Positions 55,338-63,823 are shown, counted from the first letter of the stretch. The stretch is DNA of 64,000 nt from Chitinophagaceae bacterium (GCA_947446645.1 CANFHA010000016.1:97043-161042); one strand, 5' to 3'. Translations and numbers: made by a program. Notes: a model not told the origin generated them from the sequence alone.

Positions 55338-56834
55338 ATGAAGAGAGTATACCTGCTGCTTTTTTAAATGTTGGCGAAAAATACGCTATCCGGGCAGGTA
55401 CCGCCTACGGGTCTTTCTTTGTGGCTACGTGCAGACAGGGGAATTGGTGCCCAAGGTAGTAATGTACTATCATGGGAAGACCAAAGTAGTAATAAATGCA
55501 ATGCAGTAACGCGCACGTCTGTTTATCCCCTCTTAATAGGCCGGGGAGCAAACGGGCTTCCAAGTATCCGTTTTGATGGTTCAAACAACGGGATGGAGAC
55601 GACGCCATTCAGCTCTTTTCCGAATAAGCGGGGTACTATTTTCATCGTTGTAAAAATAAATGGCCGCAGCAATACTTCTGGAGTCGGTGTTGGCAACCTT
55701 GTTTCTACCTTTCATGGCAAAGGTGTTATCTGGCAATTTTGTGCTTCACCGACTAAGTATTCATTCTTTGATGGTAATGGCGCAGAGGGCTTTCCTATAT
55801 CAGCTTCGGTGCCTCCCGAGTGGAGTATGGTGACAATAATGCGCACCGACGACACCACGATGCAGATATACGGTGGTGGCAGATATGAACAATCGTTTAA
55901 GCTAAGTAATAATCAACCCAGCCCTAATACCCTGAAAATAGGATATAATGGTCGCCTTGGCGGAACCGCAATTGACTCTATACCCGAAGTGCTAAATGGA
56001 GAGATAGCCGAGATCATCATTTACGGTAAACAGCTTTCTGTGACCGAACTGTCTTCTGTACATGGGTATCTGGCTGAGAAATATGGCCTGGAACTGACCC
56101 CTCCGCCTATTTGGCAACGGTGGTGGTTTTATTTGCTGATAGCACTATTAATGGTGTCAGTGATAGTGATGTTGGTACAATACTTCAAAGGCCAATCGCT
56201 TAGGAAGCAGCTGGCGGAGATGGAACAACAACAACGACTGGACAAGGAACGACAGCGGATATCGAGAGAGATGCATGACGATATAGGTGCGGGATTGACC
56301 CAGATAACCATGATGAGTGTATCTGCTAAGAGCAAACTAGGCGAAGATGGAGGAAAGGAACTAAATGATATTGCAGAAACCAGTCGCCAGCTTGTGAGCA
56401 GTATGAGTGAGATCATCTGGTGCATGAACCCGGAAAACAGAACCCTGGATCAACTGATCGCATACCTCCGGGAGCAACTTAATAAGCAACTTGAATATTG
56501 CGGTATGAATTATACAGTGGTGTTACCAAATGAGACTGCTGCAGTTGTTTTGTCTAATGAGCAAAGGCGGAATATAGTGCTGGTGACCAAGGAGATCGTG
56601 AACAATGCCATCAAATATAGTGGCGCAGCAAACATCTCTGTGAATATGACTTTGAGCAAAAATTCATTGATCTTTAAGATCGGGGACGATGGTGAAGGGT
56701 TTGATACGGCGAAAATTTATACAGGCAATGGTTTAAAAAATATCAGGCAGAGAGTGGAGGAGGTAGGCGGAGCGTTGACCATTGTGTCAGGTAAGGGTAG
56801 CGGTTCTGTGTTTAGTTTTAATATCCCGCTTTAG
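55338..56834 (+). CDS. Sensor histidine kinase with LamG-like lectin sensor; signal peptide broken by a stop
   Basis: The well-placed ribosome site AAGAGGAA precedes ATG 55338, which gives MKRVYLLLF then stop TAA (55365-55367), and an ATG follows directly at 55368. Reading TTA for TAA gives MKRVYLLLF-L-MLAKNTLSGQ, a normal signal peptide, so one base change appears to have cut it. From 55368 the frame runs 488 residues: a LamG/concanavalin-like domain (LSLWLRADRGIGAQGSNVLS, IRFDGSNNGMET, NGEIAEIIIYGKQLSVTELS), one membrane helix (WWFYLLIALLMVSVIVMLVQ), a coiled coil, HisKA_3 His in ISREMHDDIGAGLTQI and an HATPase domain (EIVNNAIKYSG, DDGEGFDTA). It should pair with the regulator 53 bases downstream. 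Confidence 0.85.
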
Positions 56835-56887
56835 GAGTGTACTACTAAAATCACATTTGTATAGCGGCAAAAATATTCAAGATTTGG

Positions 56888-57520
56888 ATGGTGAAAATAG
56901 ACAGGATCGCAATAATTGAAGATGATAAAAAAGTGCGGCACTACATGGCCGAACAGATCCAACTTGGAATTGAGGTTGGTGAGTTGCTTTGTATTTCAGA
57001 CGCGGAGACAGCGCTGAAGGAACTGGCTGTAAACCCGGTTGATATTGCCCTGTTTGACATAAACCTGCCGGGTATGAACGGCATTGAATGTATACGGCGC
57101 CTTAAACTTTTGCATCCCCGTATACAAATGATGGTGCTCACTATCTATGATAATACGGACAACATTTTCAATGCTTTGAAAGCAGGTGCTACCAGCTACC
57201 TTCTAAAGGGAACTCCGCCGGAGAAGATAGTGGAGGCAATATATGAAGTTTACAATGGCGGCAGCCCCATAAGTAGCCAAATAGCCAGGAAGGTGATAGA
57301 CGCCTTCACGCTGAAAGAGAAAACAAATGAGTACTTCCAGGAGCTAAGCCGCCGAGAGCAGGAAATGCTGGAACAGCTTAGCAAGGGATACCGGTACAAA
57401 GAGATCGCTGATAAACTGTTTGTGAGCATTGAGACAGTGCGCACGCACATACGGAATATATACGAGAAGCTACACGTGAATTCAAGAGTGGAAGCACTGA
57501 AAAAAACAGGCCTGCTCTAA
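56888..57520 (+). CDS. NarL/FixJ-type response regulator
   Basis: 210 residues. Receiver with IIEDDKKVRHYMAEQI, phosphoacceptor Asp in IALFDINLPGMNGIECIRRL, MVLTIYDNTDNIF and SYLLKGTPPEKIVEA; LuxR helix-turn-helix with LSRREQEMLEQLSKGYRYKE and LFVSIETVRTHIRNIYEKLH. It lies 53 bases after the lectin-sensor kinase and is presumably its partner. It is a paralogue of the regulator at 37548-38180. The two secreted genes downstream could be its targets (inference). Confidence 0.94.
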   Translation: MVKIDRIAIIEDDKKVRHYMAEQIQLGIEVGELLCISDAETALKELAVNPVDIALFDINLPGMNGIECIRRLKLLHPRIQMMVLTIYDNTDNIFNALKAGATSYLLKGTPPEKIVEAIYEVYNGGSPISSQIARKVIDAFTLKEKTNEYFQELSRREQEMLEQLSKGYRYKEIADKLFVSIETVRTHIRNIYEKLHVNSRVEALKKTGLL

Positions 57521-57620
57521 AATACTACTTTTCTCACATTTTCTTCCTCTCCCAGCTCCGCTACTTTTATGACCGCAAGCAATAACAAAATTGTTGCATT
57601 AACTCATAAACACTTTACAG

Positions 57621-58517
57621 ATGCGGAGCAAAATACTACTAACTACACTTGTTTTTGTTATGTGCTATTTATCACGGTTACATGCTCAGTCGGACTGGCA
57701 GGGGACGTGGACGAACTATGACATCAACAATCATACCCAGGTTTTCCAGGTAAAAATAGATAATGATAAATTTTCCGGCCTGTGGTATACTAATGATGAC
57801 TGGCACTTTTATAAAGTGGTGTTTAAAGGCGAGTTGTCGAAGAAAGGAACGCGTGTGACCGGTACTTACCGCTATACCGATAATAGTGAACACGGAATTT
57901 TTGATCTGAAAATAGATGAGTTCAGTAAAAAAGCTCCCCAATATGCTGCAGGGTGCAGGCTTTTCTTTGAAGGGCATCTGGGCACGGACAAATACAATAT
58001 GCGTTCCTGGAATGCTTCGAAGCGGAGTGATGATACGAGCTCAAAACCGCTGCTTGACTTCGTTGACACTTTCAAAATGGAAAGACCTAAAAAGTATACC
58101 GCGGAAGAAATGATAGCGCAGGTTCGTGCTGCCGATTTTTTGCGTGAATACCGCTCGAAACCGGCTGATGCAGGTGTACCGGCAATAAAAACGTGCCAGC
58201 TAAACTCATATTGTGCGGACGGGAACTTCACGGTAAAGGGTGTTAACAAGTACATTATTGCTGACTTTTATTTTTATAAGGAAGGGAGTGAATCAGCATG
58301 TGCCATATACCTGTCTGTTGCGGATAAGATAATTGGTGGAAGGCTAAAGCGCAGTACCACCGATGCAATGGGCAATGAAGAACGGGAGTATGAGCTTGGT
58401 GGACAAATAGGCAATGCGGTTGTAACAAAAATGACTATAAAGAACGGGTATATGATAATTTATTTTAGCGAGTACTCGATCGGCAAAAAGCTCAATTGCC
58501 ACCTGGAAAAGTTTTAA
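57621..58517 (+). CDS. Secreted protein of unknown function
   Basis: 298 residues. Signal peptide MRSKILLTTLVFVMCYLSRL cleaved near HAQ-S. The first half is a lipocalin-like or beta-barrel repeat (WQGTWTNYDINNHTQVFQVK, DKFSGLWYTNDDWHFYKVVF, TRVTGTYRYTDNSEHGIFDL). A second half (MIAQVRAADFLREYRSKPAD, then FTVKGVNKYIIADFYFYKEG and a C-terminal SADKIIGGRL-type beta set) shows a different fold. No sorting domain, so it is likely periplasmic. Function unknown. Located downstream of a two-component system. Confidence 0.65.
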   Translation: MRSKILLTTLVFVMCYLSRLHAQSDWQGTWTNYDINNHTQVFQVKIDNDKFSGLWYTNDDWHFYKVVFKGELSKKGTRVTGTYRYTDNSEHGIFDLKIDEFSKKAPQYAAGCRLFFEGHLGTDKYNMRSWNASKRSDDTSSKPLLDFVDTFKMERPKKYTAEEMIAQVRAADFLREYRSKPADAGVPAIKTCQLNSYCADGNFTVKGVNKYIIADFYFYKEGSESACAIYLSVADKIIGGRLKRSTTDAMGNEEREYELGGQIGNAVVTKMTIKNGYMIIYFSEYSIGKKLNCHLEKF

Positions 58518-58571
58518 AAACCAGCAGCGATATTCTTACTTATAAATTGTTCAATTCAAAACTCAAGTGAA

Positions 58572-59300
58572 ATGAAACACGTTATCTTTTTTCTTTTGGT
58601 TTGCTTCGCGATAGGTGCGAACGCACAGACGTATTCCAAGACTTACTCTGAAGATTTTGCCGAGCTGGTGAGAACAGCCCATGGCGGTAATACCGGTGCA
58701 TCGGGGCTAACCGTACGGGACTATACGGCGGTAAACAGCGAGGACCGTTTTGGCCCTTCTAAAAAAGGCTACTACACTGTGAGAAATAGTAGTACCAGGA
58801 TGCGTTCCTTTTCTATTTTTGGTTCTCCGCCATACTCTGATTTTGACTCGGTGAGCAATACGGCAGTAGATCTTGATGTAGTTTGTCATATAGGGGTGGT
58901 TGAGGATCAGAGTCCGGGATTTAATAAGAAGGGTGCTTACGGCATTGAATTGTCGGCAGGATCAGCGGACAAAAAGACGGTGAGTTATGTACTGGTGCTG
59001 GATGGCAAGACCTACTCCGTGTTATGTGCCAGGAAGGAGATATGGGTAGAGTTCAAAGATGCTGAAGAACTGGTGTCTAAAACCAAATCAGACTTTGTGA
59101 AGAAGGGTGAAGACAATGTGCTGCGTATTCAAAAAACGGGCAAGGAGTGGAAGTTTTTTGTGAATGACAACCTGGTGCACACGCTGATGGACGATACGCA
59201 TCTTTTCGTTAATGATCAGCTTTTGAGCAATATTATCACTAGTGTGCATGGTGAGGTTTATGTGAAGAAGTACAGTTATACATTTCGAAAAGCATCCTGA
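58572..59300 (+). CDS. Secreted protein with a concanavalin-like pattern, unknown function
   Basis: 242 residues. Signal peptide MKHVIFFLLVCFAIGANAQT, cleaved at ANA-QT. The middle and end show a beta-sandwich pattern seen in LamG/DUF1080-type domains (NVLRIQKTGKEWKFFVNDNL and AYGIELSAGSADKKTVSYVL), but no catalytic residue is visible. Begins 54 bases after the previous secreted gene, so the two probably form a unit. It has no sorting domain. Confidence 0.65.
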   Translation: MKHVIFFLLVCFAIGANAQTYSKTYSEDFAELVRTAHGGNTGASGLTVRDYTAVNSEDRFGPSKKGYYTVRNSSTRMRSFSIFGSPPYSDFDSVSNTAVDLDVVCHIGVVEDQSPGFNKKGAYGIELSAGSADKKTVSYVLVLDGKTYSVLCARKEIWVEFKDAEELVSKTKSDFVKKGEDNVLRIQKTGKEWKFFVNDNLVHTLMDDTHLFVNDQLLSNIITSVHGEVYVKKYSYTFRKAS

Positions 59301-59320
59301 TTTCCAGGTATAGTCTGGCT

Positions 59321-61231
59321 TCAGGTATCCCAGTTCTCATCCCAGGCACTTTTGTAGGCGTTGTGTGTTTCGGCATAGGCTATAAAGTTGGCATAGAAGG
59401 GATGACGGGAGAGGGTGGCGCTGTCGCCTATTACTACCAGCTTTTTGCGTGCGCGTGTCATGGCTACATTCATGCGGCGGGTATCTGAAAGGAAGCCGAT
59501 GATGCCATCGGCGTTGCTCCTGGTCATGCTGATGTAGACAATGTCGCGCTCCTGGCCCTGGAAGCTGTCTATGGTGTTGACGGTGATCTTGTGGGCGTAC
59601 GCCTGAAGTTCGGGTATGTGGGCCAGCTGGTCTTTGAGCACATAGAGCTGCTCTTTGTATGGAGATATGACTGCTATGGTAGGGAAGTTGGCTACGGTAT
59701 AGTGCGTGCCCAGCTCCGCTACCAATCGCTTCAGGTGTTTGAACAGCAGCTCAGCCTCTTCGGGATTGGATATGGCGCTGTTCTCTACCTTTTCATCAAA
59801 CCCACAGCCGGCGGTGTCAATAAAGGTGAGTGCAAGATCCTCAGGGAACAGCAAGTGGTTTGCCACAGATGCATGCGCCATGAGCTTGTCTTCATAGAAT
59901 ACCTGCGATGAGTAGCCCATGATTGTCTCGTTCATGCGGTATTGCTCGCCCAGCATCTGCACGGCCTGCGGGTGCAGGTGTATCACTTTCTCCAGCAGGG
60001 TATTGCTAAGGCCGCCCTTTGCTGCGGCATCAGACTTTATGGTGGGCGACAGCTGGAAGTGATCGCCGGCCAGTATTAGTTTCTTTCCTTTGAGTATGGG
60101 TATCCAGCAGGCGGGCTCCAGGGCCTGGCCTGCCTCATCTATAACCACGGTATTATAGCGCAGACCCCGCACGGTGTAGTGATTTGCACCTACCAGTGTG
60201 GCTGCTATTACCTGCGATTTTGATGTTACATCATCTATTATGTACTGCTCCATCTTGTCCACATCCTTCATGATCTTGTAGGCCTCGTTGAACAGCGCTT
60301 TGCGTTGCTCGCGCTCGGCCTTGCCAAAGCTGCGCTTGTATTTGTGGGCCATGTCTTTAAAATCACCGGCCTGCTTTTTGAGCCGCTTTATCTCCTTCAC
60401 GGAGCTGTGTGCCGCTATCTTACTATCGAGCGTGAGCGCGGAAAGGCGCTCTGACACCCGAGCCGGGTTACCGACGCGGAGCACACTCAGCCCTTCTTCC
60501 GACAGCTTTTCGCTGAGCAGGTCTACAGCGGTGTTGCTCGGTGCTGTGACCAGTATTTGTTTTTCACCTGCTTTTATGAGCGCCTTTATGGCCTGTACCA
60601 GTGTGGTGGTTTTGCCGGTGCCGGGCGGGCCATGCACTACCGCCACTTCATTGGCCTGCACTATTTTGTTTACCGCAGCCTGCTGGGTACTATTGAGCCG
60701 CGGATTATCGTATACGTGTACATCAGTATCGAACGTGGGGGCTGCTGCACCTGTAAGCACATTTATAAGGTGGCCTTCTTCTTTCTTCTCGCTGAGCGTG
60801 ATGGCCAGCTTAAGGGCAGACTGCATCTCATCGTAGCTGTTATCATCAAACAGGAGGTCTATGCCCAGCTTGCCATCACTGGCCCAGTCGGGCAGCTCAT
60901 CTGTGCGTAGGGATATTTTGAGCCGGTTGCCGCCTGCATAGGTGATGGTGCCCTCCAGGAAGTTGTTCTTAGGATCGAGGTTGGAGAACAGGCTTGCTGA
61001 AACTCCGAAACGAAGCTGGTGCACAATATCTGTATTTGTGGTGCGCTCTACTTCTACCGTTATGTACTCGGCCTTGTTCAGCTCGGTGCCGCGGATGGCG
61101 ATGGGGTACCACGCGAGGCCACTGGCCCTGCGCTGCGCTATGGTAGATGAACGGGTAAGCTCCAGGTATGCCTGCTTGTCTACCTCGCGTTCTATCTTCA
61201 CCAGCTCCAGCAGCTTTTTAAAATAATCCAT
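59321..61231 (-). CDS. SF1B superfamily helicase (UPF1/IGHMBP2-like)
   Basis: 636 residues from ATG 61231 (MDYFKKLLELVKIEREVDKQ); the longer frame to 61279 adds a G/P-rich piece. An N-terminal OB-like region (residues 1-165) precedes the helicase core with Walker A VVHGPPGTGKTTTLVQAIKA, APSNTAVDLLSEKLSEEGLS, VVIDEAGQALEPACW (DEAG), GDHFQLSP (motif III), LGEQYRMNETIM, IDSFQGQERDIVYISMTRSN (V) and RRMNVAMTRARKKLVVIGDS (VI). These enzymes are ATP-dependent DNA/RNA 5'-3' helicases; a bacterial role in repair or RNA processing is not known to me. Not next to any phage or restriction gene. Confidence 0.93.
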   Translation of the reverse strand: MDYFKKLLELVKIEREVDKQAYLELTRSSTIAQRRASGLAWYPIAIRGTELNKAEYITVEVERTTNTDIVHQLRFGVSASLFSNLDPKNNFLEGTITYAGGNRLKISLRTDELPDWASDGKLGIDLLFDDNSYDEMQSALKLAITLSEKKEEGHLINVLTGAAAPTFDTDVHVYDNPRLNSTQQAAVNKIVQANEVAVVHGPPGTGKTTTLVQAIKALIKAGEKQILVTAPSNTAVDLLSEKLSEEGLSVLRVGNPARVSERLSALTLDSKIAAHSSVKEIKRLKKQAGDFKDMAHKYKRSFGKAEREQRKALFNEAYKIMKDVDKMEQYIIDDVTSKSQVIAATLVGANHYTVRGLRYNTVVIDEAGQALEPACWIPILKGKKLILAGDHFQLSPTIKSDAAAKGGLSNTLLEKVIHLHPQAVQMLGEQYRMNETIMGYSSQVFYEDKLMAHASVANHLLFPEDLALTFIDTAGCGFDEKVENSAISNPEEAELLFKHLKRLVAELGTHYTVANFPTIAVISPYKEQLYVLKDQLAHIPELQAYAHKITVNTIDSFQGQERDIVYISMTRSNADGIIGFLSDTRRMNVAMTRARKKLVVIGDSATLSRHPFYANFIAYAETHNAYKSAWDENWDT

Positions 61232-61360
61232 GCGCGAAGGTAGGGGTTGGGGAAGTTTCCCGCAAAGCTCGCTATTCACTCGTTTAGTTTTTAAGAGCCA
61301 AAAAGAGGTGTACTAACTATATATTGATAGTATGCCCTTATAGCTTGCTCGCGTGGTCTT

Positions 61361-61459
61361 TACTTTTTCTTTGCTTCGCTCCCGATAGGCATCGGGACAG
61401 GCGCGAAAAAGTAACAAAAAGAAAGGCGAGTTTTGGCCAAAGGCTCCGCCGGCCAAAAC
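61361..61459. repeat. Hairpin-rich intergenic repeat element
   Basis: Three nested or adjacent inverted pairs: TACTTTTTC (61361-61369)/GAAAAAGTA (61405-61413), CCCGAT (61381-61386)/ATCGGG (61391-61396) and GTTTTGGCC (61430-61438)/GGCCAAAAC (61451-61459). The CGAAAAAGTAACAAAAAGAAAG core resembles an intergenic repeat widespread in Bacteroidota genomes (from memory). Confidence 0.6.
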
Positions 61460-61689
61460 ATAGCTCTGCGCTGTCGTCGCAGTTCGCTACTCGTCTGCAT
61501 GGCACTGGTTTTCTGCCTACCATTGCTGTTGTTAAGCTGCTTGCTAATTCAACTCAGTGCTTTCTATTGGCTAGCGAATCTGCATCTACGGCATAAAAAG
61601 GTGCCATCATACGTTCGGCTTCAGGCCTTCTATCATTTGGGTGATTATAGTTTTGTTTCAAGGCCTGTTTGGATGGCTTGGCCGCTGGA

Positions 61690-61978
61690 AAAATAAATTC
61701 GTCTAAATCAGTGGGAATGTTTTGTACGGTCTTGCCAGAGGTTGAGTTTTAAGAAATAAATTCGTCTAAATCGTCGAGAATGTTTGTTGATGGTCATTGT
61801 CTGAACCATGATTCATTTGATTTTTTTGATTAACCTGAATTGTTTTCGTTGTATCGTACTGAACTAAGTTTTGCGGGTGAAAAAACAATTCGTCTAAATC
61901 AGTGGAAATGTTTTGTGCGGTCTTGCTGGAGGTTGAGTTTTAAAAAAAATTCGTCGAAATCGTCGAGAATGTTTGTTC
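61690..61978. repeat. Two copies of a ~98-bp repeat with internal AATTCGTC half-units
   Basis: Copy 1 (61690-61788) and copy 2 (61881-61978) share AATTCGTCTAAATCAGTGG, AATGTTTTG, a CGGTCTTGC...GAGGTTGAGTTTTAA spacer, then AATTCGTC and AATCGTCGAGAATGTTTG. Each copy has two related half-units about 63 bases apart, four in total. About 92 bases of unrelated sequence separate the copies. Not CRISPR: too few copies and unequal spacing. Confidence 0.65.
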
Positions 61979-62237
61979 GTGGTTGGCCATAGCGGAGATA
62001 GGGCATTTTGGGGGCCAAAGGTAGAATGAGAAAATGTAGTGGTAAAGCTTTTGTGGATATCTTGTAGCGGATGCGGGTGGAATGCAGGATTGGTGAGGGA
62101 AGTAGTTTTTGGAAATATCCACAAAGTGGGTGCCAGGTGCATTTGGCCAATCAGGAGATTGGCAGCCGGTCGGACGCAGACGGAGTCTACGCCCAACGTG
62201 GGTAAAACAGGATAATTGACGAAATATTTAATCTTTA

Positions 62238-62290
62238 TTTTACACAAATAACCTACTAATATTAGTGGTATTTTTTACTTTTGTGTAAAA
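62238..62290. promoter_or_regulatory. Nested palindromes overlapping the promoter of the 62304 gene
   Basis: Outer arms TTTTACACAAA (62238-62248) and TTTGTGTAAAA (62280-62290); inner palindrome ACTAATATTAGT (62255-62266). The -7 element TACTTTTG (62276-62283) lies inside the right arm, so a bound dimer could block transcription. A similar TTTTTACAAA/TTTGTAAAAA pair is at 63305-63351 upstream of the recombinase fragment. Confidence 0.6.
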
Positions 62291-62303
62291 TTTTAAAGCA
62301 ATT

Positions 62304-62606
62304 ATGACAAAAGCACAATTTGATGCGATATATGACATCACTATTCAAGAAATCCACCAACCAATTTACAGATTGAGAGTATCTGTAATTGAGAGAGCAA
62401 CAGGCAAAGTGGTTTATGTAGTAAATGCCGGCGGGCCAGACAATAACCCGAACGAAATCGCAGGCGACTCACAACATGCTATTAACCCGATGGACGCAGA
62501 TTACATAAAGGACCAGTTTAGAAGATATGCGTTAGATATAATAGCAAAAGTTTTCGGTATTACTGATTGGTTCCCGATTAACAACGAAACCCCAATAAAC
62601 TATTAA
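62304..62606 (+). CDS. Small protein of unknown function in the mobile-element remnant
   Basis: 100 residues (MTKAQFDAIYDITIQEIHQP to NETPINY). No signal peptide or membrane segment, mixed beta/alpha composition. No family recognised. It has its own promoter with an operator-like palindrome and its own terminator. Base composition is lower in G+C than the main chromosome genes, in line with an acquired gene. Confidence 0.6.
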   Translation: MTKAQFDAIYDITIQEIHQPIYRLRVSVIERATGKVVYVVNAGGPDNNPNEIAGDSQHAINPMDADYIKDQFRRYALDIIAKVFGITDWFPINNETPINY

Positions 62607-62623
62607 TTTCCTTTATTTAATTT

Positions 62624-62664
62624 TAAGGGGGTGTTAGTGGTAGATAATCACCAGCACCCCCTTA
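62624..62664. terminator. Terminator shared by two converging small genes
   Basis: TAAGGGGGTG (62624-62633) pairs perfectly with CACCCCCTTA (62655-62664); an inner GTG/CAC pair shortens the loop. A-rich or T-rich flanks lie on both sides. The right arm includes the stop codon of the minus-strand gene at 62662. Confidence 0.8.
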
Positions 62665-62817
62665 CTTATTTTTATAATACTTGCCATTTATTAAAATGGC
62701 TTCAACTCTCATTTTCTCGCAGATCCTTTTAACCTCTTGTGGAGTAAGGCTATCAGGATTGATAACAGAAAATGTGTGGTAGGTCTTTTCTTCTTGGTGC
62801 TGAATAGTAATCTTCAT
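62662..62817 (-). CDS. Small hypothetical protein
   Basis: 51 residues, MKITIQHQEEKTYHTFSVIN at the start and GKYYKNK at the end. A compact beta-alpha-beta-like pattern (KITIQHQ, LTPQEVKRICEKM, EAILINGKYY). Starts four bases after the recombinase fragment on the same strand, so it is downstream in the same unit. No family recognised. Confidence 0.5.
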   Translation of the reverse strand: MKITIQHQEEKTYHTFSVINPDSLTPQEVKRICEKMRVEAILINGKYYKNK

Positions 62818-62821
62818 ACAA

Positions 62822-63247
62822 TTATTTTGTCTCTATCAGTTTCTTTACCTTCTGTATTGTTCCGCTGCTCTTATCTGTAAGTTTCATAACCTTACGCACC
62901 GATAAGCCCTGCTTCAATAGTTTTACAGCGTCCTTATGCTCCGCTAAAATTGCCTCATCATCTTTCTTATATCCTTCTTTACGCCCCACCTTACCCCCAT
63001 TCTTACGGTAGAAGTCATAGCCGCTCTTTACTCTTTGGCGAATGGCGGTTCTCTCCATGGTACTTACAGAGTTTAGAATCTCAATCATAAACTGGGAGAG
63101 CGGGTTAATCTCGCATTTGTCGTTTAGCGTTTCTATATTGTAATTCTTTATGTAAAGGCTTATACAATTCTCGTTCAATAACTTAATGGTTTTAAGCACT
63201 TCAATTGTATTACGACCTAAATAATACAACATCGTATTACTCCACAA
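62822..63247 (-). pseudogene. Serine recombinase (resolvase) lacking its catalytic N-terminus
   Basis: 141 residues from a TTG start. The retained part begins at LGRNTIEVLKTIKLLNENCI, equal to about residue 70 of a full resolvase, continues through PLSQFMIEILNSVSTMERTA and the IRQRVKSGYDFYRKNGGKVG hinge, and ends in a helix-turn-helix (SVRKVMKLTDKSSGTIQKVK). The catalytic Ser with its YxRVSTxxQ context and the beta-sheet that carries it are missing, and a stop codon TAG lies a dozen codons upstream in frame. It cannot recombine DNA and at most may still bind it. It is probably a relic of an element integrated beside ssrA. Confidence 0.8.
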
Positions 63248-63402
63248 AGGTATTTTGGCTATTTCAGGCTACCCAAAATTGAGTGTTAAAATATAAAGAC
63301 ATGGTTTTTACAAATAATTATAAATCAATGATAATCAATTCTTTGTAAAAAAAATGAAGTTCAAAATGTTTCACACAAATGTTTTACACTCTTAAAACAG
63401 AA

Positions 63403-63441
63403 AAGCGCATAAAAGATTGATTTACAATCTTCTATGCGCTT
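63403..63441 (-). terminator. Terminator of ssrA
   Basis: AAGCGCATA (63403-63411) pairs with TATGCGCTT (63433-63441) and AAGATTG (63413-63419) with CAATCTT (63425-63431), with one base bulged. On the minus strand it is followed by TTTTCTGTTTT. It begins 19 bases after the tmRNA 3' end. Confidence 0.85.
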
Positions 63442-63459
63442 AATTTTCTGCTTAATAAG

Positions 63460-63823
63460 TGGAGCCGGCGGGAGTCGAACCCGCGTCCAAACAAGTGCCC
63501 AATAAGCTTTCTACATGTGTATTCCTGAATTAATTGTCGGGAATTGGCCGGAACAGGACAAACCAACTTCTTCCTTATCCACTTTAGTTTTCATCTTGTG
63601 CGCATGGTGAACACAAGCCTATCCCGTTATTTGTTGATTCGGCGGCGGGGACGGCAACAGGCGGCCTTCCCGGCGGCTATAAAGGGTGTCTAATCTCTGA
63701 TTAGGCAGCCATGGCGTAAGAATATTCGCCTTATAGATTTGAGCATTCAGATTTAAGTGCTAATTACACAACGCACTACATGCTTACATACCCTGCCCCC
63801 TGCTGTCAAAACCAGTCGGCCCC
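63460..63823 (-). ncRNA. ssrA: tmRNA
   Basis: Rescues stalled ribosomes by trans-translation. On the minus strand the 364-base gene begins GGGGCCGACTGG and ends GACTCCCGCCGGCTCCA; 5' GGGGCCG pairs with 3' CGGCTCC as the acceptor stem, and GGTTCGACTCC is the T-loop. The tag frame (63701-63730) is GGC GAA TAT TCT TAC GCC ATG GCT GCC TAA, giving GEYSYAMAA; the resume codon is GGC, preceded by TAA. The tag ending YAMAA and the leading Gly-Glu resemble tags of other Bacteroidota. The CCA end is not fully encoded (CCACT). SmpB is not in the window; the ClpX at 1052 would act on tagged products. Confidence 0.95.

Larger units (their letters stand above)
61232..62237. other. 1-kb gene-poor region with hairpin-rich and duplicated repeats
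   Basis: No coding frame is convincing. 61361-61459 holds nested inverted repeats, and 61690-61788 and 61881-61978 are two copies of a repeat of about 98 bases. 61980-62210 (GGTTGGCCATAGCGG...) shows nothing else recognisable. It separates the UPF1-like helicase from the mobile-element remains. Confidence 0.6.

Noticed and set aside
61324..61696. Frames over the hairpin element at 61361-61459 as coding
   Set aside because: They follow the inverted repeats in three frames on both strands, a hallmark of non-coding repeats.
61690..61978. CRISPR or integron-type array
   Set aside because: Only two long copies with irregular internal half-units and no cas or integrase gene nearby.
61894..62247. 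Minus-strand 117-codon frame (and overlapping frames) upstream of the small gene at 62304
   Set aside because: Contains the 98-bp repeat and has a P/T/H-rich composition without homology.
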